Positions 11,013-20,999 of a DNA stretch of 64,000 bases are shown here, one piece after another; the stretch's first letter is position 1, and each line of letters begins with the position of its first letter. Origin of the DNA: Synchiropus splendidus (Eukaryota; Chordata; Actinopteri; Syngnathiformes; Callionymidae); assembly GCF_027744825.2 (NCBI RefSeq), contig NW_026527054.1:1798001-1862000 (forward strand), in the 5' to 3' direction. Under the pieces are notes generated by a model. The model worked only from the letters and a program-made list of their open reading frames with translations, was not told the origin of the DNA and searched no databases. Made by a program: the position numbers and the translations under genes.

Positions 11013-14000
11013 TCGATTCAGGAACACCAAACATAAAAATGTTGAAAACTTTCGAAAAACACTTCAGACAGCTTAGATTTGATGTGCAACTACTAGAAGG
11101 ACCATTTCTGCTATAGTGGGAGGTGTAAATTTCATGTTCTGAAGATTCCCTGCAAAGTTATGGCAGAATGCGTAAATCGTGTTTTCAGCCTGAGATAAGG
11201 TCGATTCCTGAACGCCAAACATAAAAATGTTGATAACTTTGGAAAAACACTTCAGACAGCTTAGATTTGATGTGCAACTACTAGAAAGACCCTTTCTGCT
11301 ATAGTGGGAGGTGAAAATTTCATGTTCTGACGCTATACTGCAAAGTTATGGCACAATGCAGAAAATGCGTTTTCAGCCTGAGATAAGGTCGATTCCGGAA
11401 TGCCAAACGTAAAAATGTTGATAACTTTAGAAAAACACTTCAGACAGCTTAGATTTGATGTGCAACTACTAGAAAGACCCATTCTGCTATAGTGGGAGTT
11501 GAATAATTCATGTTCAGAAGCTTCCCTGCAAAGTTATGGCACATTGCAGAAAACGCGTTTTCAGCCTGAAATAAGTTAGATTCAGGAACGCCAAACACAA
11601 AAATGTTGAAAACTTTCAAAAAACACTTCAGACAGTTTAGATTTGAAGTGCAAGTACGAGAAAGACCCTTTCTGCTATATTGGGAATTGAAAATTTCATG
11701 TTCTGAAGCTTTCCTCCAAAGTTATGGCACAATGCAGAAAAAGCGCTCACAGCCTGAGATAAGGTGGGTTCCGTAACGCCAAACATAAAAATGTTGATAA
11801 CTTTGGAAAAACACTTCAGACAGCTAAGATTTGATGTGTAAATACTAAAAAGACCCTTTCTGCTATAGTGGGAGGTGAAAACTTCATGTTCTGAAGCTTC
11901 CCTGCAAAGCTATGACACAATTCCGAAAACGCGTTTTCAGCCTGAGATAAGGTCGATTCCGGAACGAAAAACATAAAAATGTTGATAACTTCGGAAAAAC
12001 ACATCAGACAGCTTAGATTTCATTTGCAACTACGAGAAAGACCCTTTCTGCTATAGTGGTTTGTGAAAATTCGATGTTCGGACGCTTCCCGGCAAAGTTA
12101 TGGAACAGTGCGTTAAACGCATTTTCAGCCTGAGATAAGGTCGATTCCGGAACGCCAAACATAGAAATGTTGTTAACTTTGGAAAAACACGTCAGACAGC
12201 TTAGATTTGACTTGCAACTACTAGAAAGACCCTTTCTGCTATAGTGGGAGGTGAAAATTTCATGTTCTGAAGCTTTCCTTCAAAGTTATGGCACAATGCA
12301 GAAAATGCGTTTTCAGCCTGAGATAAGGTGGGTTCTGGAACGCCAAACATAAAAATGTTGATAACTTTGGAAAAACACTTGAGACTGCTTGGATTTGATG
12401 TGCAACTACTACAAGGACCCTGTCTGTTACAGTGGGAGTTGAAAATTTCATGTTCTTAAGCTTCCCTGCAAAGTTATGGCACAATGCAGAAAACGCGTTT
12501 TCAGCCTGAGATAAGGTCGATTCAGGAACACCAAACATAAAAATGTTGAAAACTTTCGAAAAACACTTCAGACAGCTTAGATTTGATGTGTAACTACTGG
12601 AAAGACCCTTACTGCTATAGTGGGAGGTGAAAATTTCATGTTCTGAAGCTTTCCTTCAAAGTTATGGCACAATGCAAAAAACGGGTTTTCAGCCTGAGAC
12701 AAGGTGGGTTCCGGAACGCCAAAAATAAAAATGTTGATAACTTTCGAAAAACACTTCAGACAGCTTAGATTTGATGTGCAACTACTACAAAGACCCTGTC
12801 TGTCATAGTGGGAGTTGAAAATTTCATGTTCTGAAGCTTCCCTGCAAAGTTATGGCACAATGCAGAAAACGCGTTTTCAGCCTGAGATAAGGTGGGTTCC
12901 GGAACGCCAAACATAAAAATGTTGATAACTTTGGAAAAAACATTTCAGACAGCTTAGATTTGATGTGCAACTACTAGAAAGACCCTTTCTGCTACAGTGG
13001 GAGGTTAAAATTTCATGTTCTGAAGCTTCCCTGCAAAGTTATGGCACAATGCAGAAAACACGTTTTCAGCCTGAGATAAGGTGGGTTCCGGAACGTCAAA
13101 CTTAAAAATGTTGATAACTTTGGAAAAACACTTCAGACAGCTTAGATTTGATGTGCAATTACTAGATAGACCCTGTCTGTTATAGTGGGAGGTGAAAATG
13201 TCATGTTCTGAAGCTTCCCTGCAAAGTTATAGCACAAAGCAGAAAACACGTTTTCAGCCTGAGATGATGTGGGTTCCAGAACGGCAAACATAAAAATGTT
13301 GATAACTTTGGAAAAACATTTCAGACAGCTTAGATTTGATCTGCAACTACTAGAAAGACCCTTTCTGCGATAGTGGGAGTTGAAAATTTCATGTTCTGAA
13401 GCTTTATGCAAAGTTATGGCACAATGCGTAAAACGTGTTTTCAGCCTGAGATAAGGTCGATTCCGGAACGCCAAACATGAAAATGTTGATAACTTTGGAA
13501 AAACACTTCAGACAGCTTCGATTTGATGTGCAACACCAAGACAGACCCTTTCTGCAACAGGGGGTGGTTAAAATTTCTTATTCTGAAGTTTCCTGCAAAG
13601 TTATGGCACAATGTAGAAAAAGCGTTTTCAGCTTGAGATAAGGTGGTTTCCCGAACGCCAAACATAAAAATGTTGAAAACTTTGGAAAAACACTTCAGAC
13701 AGTTTAGACTTGATGAGCAACTCTTACAAAGTCCCTTTCTGCTATAGTGGAAGTTTAAAATTTCATGTTCTGAAGCTTCCTTGCAAAGTTATGGCACAAT
13801 GCGGAAAAAAAGGTTTTCAGCCTGAGATAAGGTCGATTCCGGAACGCCAAACATAAAAATGTTGATAACAATGGAAAAACACTTCAGACAGCTTAGATTT
13901 GATGTGCAACTACTAGAATGACCCTTTCTGCTACAGTGGGAGGTGAAAATTTCATGTTCTGAAGCTTTCCTGCAAAGTTATGGCACAATGCGTAAAATGC

Positions 14001-17000
14001 GTTTTCAGCCTGAGATAAGGTCGATTCCGGAACGCCAAACATAAAAAGGTTCATAATTCTGGAAAAACACTTCAGACAGCTTAGATTTGATGTGCAACTA
14101 CGAGAAAGACCATTTCTGCCATTGTGGAAGTGAAAATTCGATGTTCTGAAGCTTCCCTGCAAAGTTATGCCACAATGCAGAAAACGCGTTTTCAGCCTCA
14201 CATAAGGTCAATTCCGGAACGCCAAACATAAAAATGTTAATAACTTCGGAAAAACACTTCAGACAGCTTAGATTTGATGTGCAACTACTAGAAAGACCCT
14301 TTCTGCTATAGTGGGAGGTGAAATTTTTTTGTTCTGAAGCTTCCCTGCAAAGTTATGGCACAATGCAGAAAACGGGTTTTCAGCCTCACATAAGGTCGAT
14401 TCCGGAACGCCAAACATAAAAATGTTGATAACTTCCGAAAAACACTTCAGACAGCTAAGATTTGATGTGCAACTACTCGAGAGACCCTTTATGCTATAGT
14501 GGAAGGTGAAAATTTCATGTTCTGAAAATTCCCGGCAAAGTAATGGCACAATGAAGAAAACGCGTATTCAGCCCGAGATAAGATCGATTCCGGAACGCCA
14601 AACATAAAAATGTTGATAACTTTTGAAAAACACTTCAGACAGCTTAGATTTGATGTGCAACTACTCGAAAGACCCTTTCTGCTATAGTGGGAGGTGAAAA
14701 TTTCATATTCTGCAGCTTTCCTGCAAAGTGATGGCACAATGCAGAAAACGCGTTTTGAGCCTGAGATAAGGTTGATTACGGAACGCCAAACATAAAAATG
14801 TTGATAACTTTGGAAAAACTCCTTAGACAGCTTAGATTTGATGTGCAACTACTTGAGAGACCCTTTATGCTATAGTGGAAGGTGAAAATTTCATGTTCTG
14901 AAAATTCCCTGCAAAGTTATGGCACAATGAAGAAAACACGTATTCAACCTGAGATAAGATGGGTTCCGGAACGCCAAACATAAAAATGTTGAAAACTTTC
15001 GACAAACACTTCAGACAGCTTAGATTTGATGTGCAACTATAAGAAAGACCCTTTCTGCTATAGTGGGTAGTGAAAATTTCATGTTCTGTGGCATCCCTGC
15101 AAAGTTATGGCACATTGCAAAAAACAAGTTTTCAGACTGAGATAAGGTCGATTTCAGAATGGCAAACATAAAAATGTTGATAACTTTGGAAAAACTCTTT
15201 AGACAGCTTAGATTTGATGTGCAACTACTAGAAAGACCCTTTCTGCTATAGTGGGAGTTGAAATTTTCATGTTCAGAAGCTTTCCTGCAAAGTTATGGCA
15301 CAATGCGTAAAACGCGTTTTCAGCCTGAGATAAGGTTGATTCCGGAACACCAAACATGAAAGTGTTGATAACTTTGGAAAAACAATTCAAACAGCTTAGA
15401 TTTGATGTTCAACTACTAGAAAGACCCTTTCTGCTATAGTGGGAGGTAAAAATTTCATGTTCTGAAGCTTCCTTGCAAAGTTATGTCACAATACAGAAAT
15501 CGCGTTTTCAGCCTCACATAAGGTCAATTCCGGAACGCCAAACGTAAAAATGTTGATAACTTCGGAAAGACATTTCAGACAGCTTAGATTTGATGTACAA
15601 GTACTAGAAAGACCCTTTCTGCTACAGTGGGAGGTGAAAATTTCATGTTCTGAAGCTTTCCTGCAAAGTTATGGCACAATGCGTAAAATGCGTTTTCAGC
15701 CTGAGATAAGGTCGATTCCGGAACGCCAAACATAAAAAGGTTCATAATTCTGGAAAAACACTTCAGACAGCTTAGATTTGATGTGCAACTACTAGAAAGA
15801 CCATTTCTGCCATTGTCGAAGTGAAAATTCGATGTTCTGAAGCTTCCCTGCAAAGTTATGCCACAATGCAGGAAACGCGTTTTCAGCCTGAGATAAGGTC
15901 GATTCCGGAACGCCAAACATAAAAATATTGATAACTTTGGAAAAACTCTTTAGACAGCTTAGATTTGATGTGCAACTACTAGAAAGACCCTTTCTGCTAT
16001 CGTGGGAGGTGAAAATTTCATTTTCTGAAGCTTCCCTGCAAAGTTATGTCACAATGCAGAAAACGCGTTTTCAGCCTCACATAAGGTCAATTCCGGAACG
16101 CCAAACATAAAAATGTAAATAACTTCGGAAAAACACTTCAGACAGCTTAGATTTGATGTGCAACTACTAGAAAGACCCTTTCTGCTATAGTGGGAGGTGA
16201 AATTTTTTTGTTCTGAAGCTTCCCTGCAAAGTTATGGCACAATGCTGAAAACGCGTTTTCAGCCTCACATAAGGTCGATTCCGGAACGCCAAACATAAAA
16301 ATGTTGATAACTTCCGAAAAACTCTTCAGACAGCTTAGATTTGATGTGCAACTACTCGAGAGACCCTTTATGCTATAGTGGAAGGTGAAAATTTCATGTT
16401 CTGAAAATTCCCTGCAAAGTTATGGCACAATGAAGAAAACGCGTATTCAGCCCGAGATAAGATCGATTCCGGAACGCCAAACATAAAAATGTTGATAACT
16501 TTTGAAAAACACTTCAGACAGCTTAGATTTGATGTGCAACTACAAGAAAGACCCTTTCTGCTATAGTGTGTAGTGAAAATTTCATGTTCTGAAGCTTCCC
16601 TGCAAAGTTATGGCACAATGCAGAGAACGCGTTTTGAGCCTGAGATAAGGTTGATTCCGGAACACCAAACATGAAAGTGTTGATAACTTTGGAAAAACAA
16701 TTCAAACAGCTTCGATTTGATGTGCAACTACTAGAAAGACCCTTTCTGCTATAGTGGGAGGTTAAAATTTCATGTTCTGAAGCTTCCCTGCGAAGTTATG
16801 TCACAATACAGAAAACGCGTTTTCAGCCAAACATATGGTCAATTCCGGAACGCCAAATGTAAAAATGCTGATAACTTCGGAAAAACACTTCAGACAGCTT
16901 AGATTTGATGTACAAGTACTAGAAGGACCCTTTCTGCTATAGTGGGAGGTGAAAATTTCATGTTCTGAAGCTTTCCTGCAAAGTTATGCCACAATGCAGG

Positions 17001-18740
17001 AAACGCGTTTTCAGCCCGAGATAAGGTCGATTCCGGAACGCCAAACATAAAAATATTGATATCTTTGGAAAAACTCTTTAGACAGCTTAGATTTGATGTG
17101 CAACTACTAGAAAGACCCTTTCTGCTATCGTGGGAGGTGAAAATTTCATGTTCTGAAGCTTCCCTGCAAAGTTATTTCACAATGCAGAAAACGCGTTTTC
17201 AGAATCACATAAGGTCAATTCCGGAACGCCAAACATAAAAATGTTAATAACTTCGGAAAAACACTTCAGACAGCTTAGATTTGATGTGCAACTACTCGAG
17301 AGACCCTTTATGCTATAGTGGAAGGTGAAAATTTCATGTTCTGAAAATTCCCTGCAAAGTTATGGCACAATGAAGAAAACGCGTATTCAGCCCGAGATAA
17401 GATCGATTTCGGAACGCCAAACATAAAAATGTTGATAACTTTTGAAAAACACTTGAGACAGCTTAGATTTGATGTGCAACTACAAGAAAGACCCTTTCTG
17501 CTATAGTGGGTAGTGAAAATTTCATGTTCTGAAGCTTCCCTGCAAAGTTATGGCACAATGCGTAAAACACGTTTTCAGCCTGAGATAAGGTCGATTTCAG
17601 AACGGCAAACATAAAAATGTTGCTAACTTTGGAAAAACGCTTCAGACAGCTTAGATTTGATGTGCAACTACTAGAAAGACCCTTTCTGCTATAGTGGGAG
17701 GTAAAAATTTCATGTTCTGAAGTTTCCCTGCAAAGTGATGGCACAATGCAGAGAACGCGTTTTGAGCCTGAGATAAGGTTGATTACGGAACGCCAAACAT
17801 AAGACTGTTGATAACTTTGGAAAAACACTTCAGACAGGTTAGATTTGATGTGCAACTACTAGAAGGACTCTTTCTGCTATGGTGGCAGGTTAAAATTTCA
17901 TGTTCTGAAGCTTTCCTCCAAAGGTATGGCACAATGCAGAAATCGCGCTTACAGAGTGAGATAAGGTGGGTTTCGGAACGCCAAACATAAAAATGTTGAT
18001 AACTTTGGAAAAACACTTCAGACAGCTTATATTTGACGTGCAACTACTAGAAAGACCATTTCTGCTATAGTGGGAGTTGAAAATTTAATGTTCTGAAGCT
18101 TCCCTGCAAAGTTATGGCACAATGCAGAAAACGAGTTTTCAGCCTGAGATAAGGTGGGTTCCGGAACGCCAAACAAAAAAATATGATAACTTTGGGAAAA
18201 CACTTCAGACAGCTTAGATTTGATGTGCAACTACTCGAAAGACCCTTTCTGCTATAGTGGGAGGTGAAAATTTCATGTTCTGAAGCTTCCCTGCAAAGTT
18301 ATGGCACAATGCAGAAAACGCGTTTTCGGCCTGAGATAAGGTCGATTCAGGAACACCAAACATAAAAATGTTGAAAACTTTCGAAAAACACTTCAGACAG
18401 CTTAGATTTGATGTGCAACTACGAGAAAGACCCTTTCTGCCATAGTGGGAGTTGAAAATATCATGTTCTGAAGCTTCCCTGCAAAGTTATGGCACAATGA
18501 GTAAAACGCGTTTTCAGCCTGAGATGAGGTTGATTTCAGAACCCCAAACATAAAAATGTTGATAACTCAGGAAAAACTCTACAGACAGCTTAGATTTGAT
18601 GTGCAACTACTAGAAAGACCCTTTCTGCTACAGTGGGAGGTGAAAATTTCATGTTCTGAAGCTTCCCTACAAAGTTATGCCACAATGCAGGAAACGCGTT
18701 TTCAGCCTGAAATAAGGTCGATTCCGGAACGCCAAACATA
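11010..18740 (+). repeat. Block II: diverged monomer region
   Basis: The 188-bp unit continues without interruption, but neighbouring copies differ from each other more than elsewhere and long higher-order matches are missing. Only short similarities are visible. The GGTTCATAATTCTGG monomer near 14,046 recurs near 15,737 (offset 1,691 bp, nine monomers less one base). A monomer with GTGAAATTTTTTTG occurs near 14,323 and 16,197. Monomers with CTCGAGAGACCC occur near 14,478, 16,355 and 17,295. No genes, RNAs or transposons are seen. It is probably an older or less recently homogenised part of the array. Confidence 0.75.
18722..18729. other. TTCCGGAA palindrome at the monomer 3' side, recurring
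   Basis: This 8-bp palindrome contains a CpG and lies just before GCCAAAC in the consensus. It is replaced by TTCAGGAA, TTCCAGAA, TTCTGGAA or TTTCAGAA in particular lineages, so it is one of the more variable dyads. It marks which higher-order segment a monomer belongs to. Confidence 0.75.
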
Positions 18741-18799
18741 AAAATATTGATAACTTTGGAAAAACACTTCAGACAGCTTAGATTTGATGTGCAACTACT

Positions 18800-18814
18800 A
18801 GAAAGACCCTTTCT
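18800..18814. other. Inverted repeat AGAAAG-ACC-CTTTCT, recurring per monomer
   Basis: Six-base arms that pair perfectly around a 3-base spacer sit in one of the best conserved parts of the monomer. Lineages with AGAAATACCCTTTCT or AGAAGGACCCTTTCT break one pair. The element lies about 27 bp upstream of the TGAAA-A-TTTCA dyad at 18,829-18,839 and about 42 bp upstream of GAAGCTTC at 18,846-18,853, measured centre to centre. It is too short to be a terminator or promoter signature. Confidence 0.75.
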
Positions 18815-18877
18815 GCTATAGTGGGAGGTGAAAATTTCATGTTCTGAAGCTTCCCTGCAAAGTTATGGCACAATGCA

Positions 18878-18891
18878 GAAAACGCGTTTTC
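18878..18891. other. 14-bp perfect palindrome GAAAACGCGTTTTC, recurring per monomer
   Basis: This is the strongest dyad of the monomer. The 14-bp core is perfectly self-complementary, and in this copy it extends to GCAGAAAACGCGTTTTCAGC with one mismatched pair flanked by a matching GC/GC. It contains two CpGs and an MluI site. It is intact in most monomers. One lineage has ACGATTTTTCATCC instead (for example near 22,645, 27,530, 32,225, 41,815, 43,875 and 44,438), and other copies have ACACGT or ATGCGT. Dyads of this kind can extrude as cruciforms and are known to be enriched in centromeric satellites. Any such role here is inferred. Confidence 0.85.
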
Positions 18892-19119
18892 AGCCTGTGA
18901 TAAGGTGGGTTCAGGAACACCAAACATAAAAATGTTGAAAACTTTCGAAAAACACTTCAGACAGCTTAGATTTGATGTGCAACTACGAGAAATACCCTTT
19001 CTGCTATAGCGGGAGTTGAAAATATCATGTTCTGAAGCTTCCCGGCAAAGTTATGGCACAATGCGTAAAACGCCTTTTCAGCCTGAGGTGAGGTTGATTT
19101 CAGAACCCCAAACATAAAA

Positions 19120-20999
19120 ATGTTGATAACTCAGGAAAAACTCTACAGACAGCTTAGATTTGATGTGCAACTACTAGAAAGACCCTTTCTGCTACAGTGG
19201 GAGGTGAAAATTTCATGTTCTGAAGCTTCACTGCAAAGTTATGCCACAATGCAGGAAACATGTTTTCAGCCTGAGATAAGGTCGATTCCGGAACGCCAAA
19301 CATAAAAATATTGATAACTTTGGAAAAACACTTCAGACAGCTTAGATTTGATGTGCAACTACTAGAAAGACCATTTCTGCTACAGTGGGAGTTGAAAATT
19401 ACATGTTCTGAAGCTTCCCTGCAAAGTTATGGCACAATGCGTAAAACGCGTTTTCAGCCTGAGATGAGGTTGATTTCAGAACCCCAAACATAAAAATGTT
19501 GATAACTCAGGAAAAACTCTACAGACAGCTTAGATTTGATGTGCAACTACTAGAAAGTCCCTTTCTGCTATAGTGGGAGGAGAAAATTTCATGTTCTGAA
19601 GTCTCCCTGCAAAGTTATGGCACTATCCAGAAAACGCGTTTTCAGCCTGAGATAAGGTGGGTTCCAGAACGCCAAACATAAAAATGTTGATAACTTTGGA
19701 AAAACACTTCAGACAGCTTAGATTTGTTGTGCAACTACTAGAAAGACCCTTTCTGCTATAGTGTTATTTGAAAATGTCATGTACAGAAGCTTCCCTGCAA
19801 AGTTATGGCAGAATGCGTAAATCGCGTTTTCAGCCTGAGATAAGGTCCATTCCGGAACACCAAACATAAAAATGTTGATAACTTTGGAAAAACACGTCAA
19901 ACAGCTTAGATGTTACGTGCAACCATTAGAAAAACCGTTTCTGGTATAGTGGGAGGAGAAAATTTCATGTTCTGAAGTCTCCCTGCAAAGTTATGGCACA
20001 ATGCAGAAAACGCGTTTTCAGCCTGAGGTGAGGTTGATTTCAGAACCCCAAACATAAAAATGTTGATAACTCAGGAAAAACTCTACAGACAGCTTAAATT
20101 TGATGTGCAACTACTAGAAAGACCCTTTCTGCTACAGTGGGAGGTGAAAATTTCATGTTCTGAAGCTTCACTGCAAAGTTATGCCACAATGCAGGAAACG
20201 TGATTTCAGCCTGAGATAAGGTCGATTCCGGAACGCCAAACATAAAAATATTGATAACTTTGGAAAAACACTTCAGACAGCTTAGATTTGATGTGCAACT
20301 ACTAGAAAGACCATTTCTGCTACAGTGGGAGTTGAAAATTACATGTTCTGAAGCTTCCCTGCAAAGTTATGGCACAATGCGTAAAACGCGTTTTCAGCCT
20401 GAGATGAGGTTGATTTCAGAACCCCAAACATAAAAATGTTGATAACTCAGGAAAAACTCTACAGACAGCTTAGATTTGATGTGCAACTACTAGAAAGTCC
20501 CTTTCTGCTATAGTGGGAGGAGAAAATTTCATGTTCTGAAGTCTCCCTGCAAAGTTATGGCACTATCCAGAAAACGCGTTTTCAGCCTGAGATAAGGTGG
20601 GTTCCAGAACGCCAAACATAAAAATGTTGATAACTTTGGAAAAACACTTCAGACAGCTTAGATTTGTTGTGCAACAACTAGAAAGACCCTTTCTGCTATA
20701 GTGTTATTTGAAAATTTCATGTTCAGAAGCTTCCCTGCAAAGTTATGGCACAATGCGTAAAACGCGTTTTCAGCCTGAGATAAGGGTGATTCCGGAACGC
20801 CAAACATAAGAATGTTGATAACTTTGGAAAAACACTTCAAACAGCTTAGATTTTACGTGCAACCATTAGAAAAACCGTTTCTGGTATAGTGGGAGGAGAA
20901 AATTTCATGTTCTGAAGTCTCCCTGCAAAGTTATGGCACAATGCAGAAAACGCGTTTTCAGCCTGAGATGAGGTTGATTTCAGAACCCCAAACATAAAA
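19120..20999 (+). repeat. Tandem pair of 940-bp pentamers within block III
   Basis: Two five-monomer units start at 19,120 and 20,060, with a third start at 21,000. Each begins with ATGTTGATAACTCAGG and includes the GTGTTATTTG monomer and the CTGGTATAGTGGGAGGAG monomer. The same arrangement recurs at 24,758/25,698/26,638 and 29,456/30,396/31,336 in the next two higher-order copies, so the pentamer came before the 25-mer amplification. Confidence 0.88.

Larger units (their letters stand above)
18742..18929 (+). repeat. Representative near-consensus satellite monomer (188 bp)
   Basis: This copy runs from ATAAAAATATTG to the base before the next ATAAAAATG and serves as a coordinate reference. 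Counting the first A as 1, the unit holds five short dyads: AGAAAG/CTTTCT at about 63-77, TGAAA/TTTCA at 92-102, GAAGCTTC at 109-116, GAAAACGCGTTTTC at 141-154, and TTCCGGAA at 173-180. In this copy the last one is altered to TTCAGGAA. The consensus carries a HindIII site (AAGCTT) and an MluI site (ACGCGT), so either enzyme should give a 188-bp ladder. The two most variable spots across the window are the bases just before ACGCGT (GCAGAAA, GCGTAAA, GCAGGAA, GCAGACA) and the stretch after GATAAGG (TCGATTCCGG, TGGGTTCCGG or TTGATTTCAG). These variants are the best tags for following monomer lineages. Confidence 0.9.

Noticed and set aside
17463..17855. The longest frame (130 codons, minus strand) as a cysteine-rich secreted peptide.
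   Set aside because: The repeated SSSCTSNLSCLKCFSK motif comes from the reverse strand of the conserved monomer segment and occurs wherever no stop has arisen. It is chance openness of a tandem repeat.
18715..18735. CENP-B box in the GGTCGATTCCGGAACG part of the monomer.
   Set aside because: The required pattern TTCG-4N-A-2N-CGGG is not matched on either strand; only short CpG-containing pieces are similar.
18800..18814. Rho-independent terminator or hairpin RNA from AGAAAG-ACC-CTTTCT.
   Set aside because: The stem is only 6 bp and AT-rich, no U-tract follows, and the element recurs in most monomers with no adjacent gene.
18860..18925. tRNA-like RNA polymerase III promoter: TGGCACAATGC resembling an A box, and in many copies AGGTCGATTCC resembling a B box (GGTTCGANTCC).
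   Set aside because: Each match has two or more mismatches at key positions, there is no cloverleaf, and a TTTT run in ACGCGTTTTC lies between the two boxes and would end transcription. A tRNA-derived origin of the satellite cannot be excluded but is not supported.
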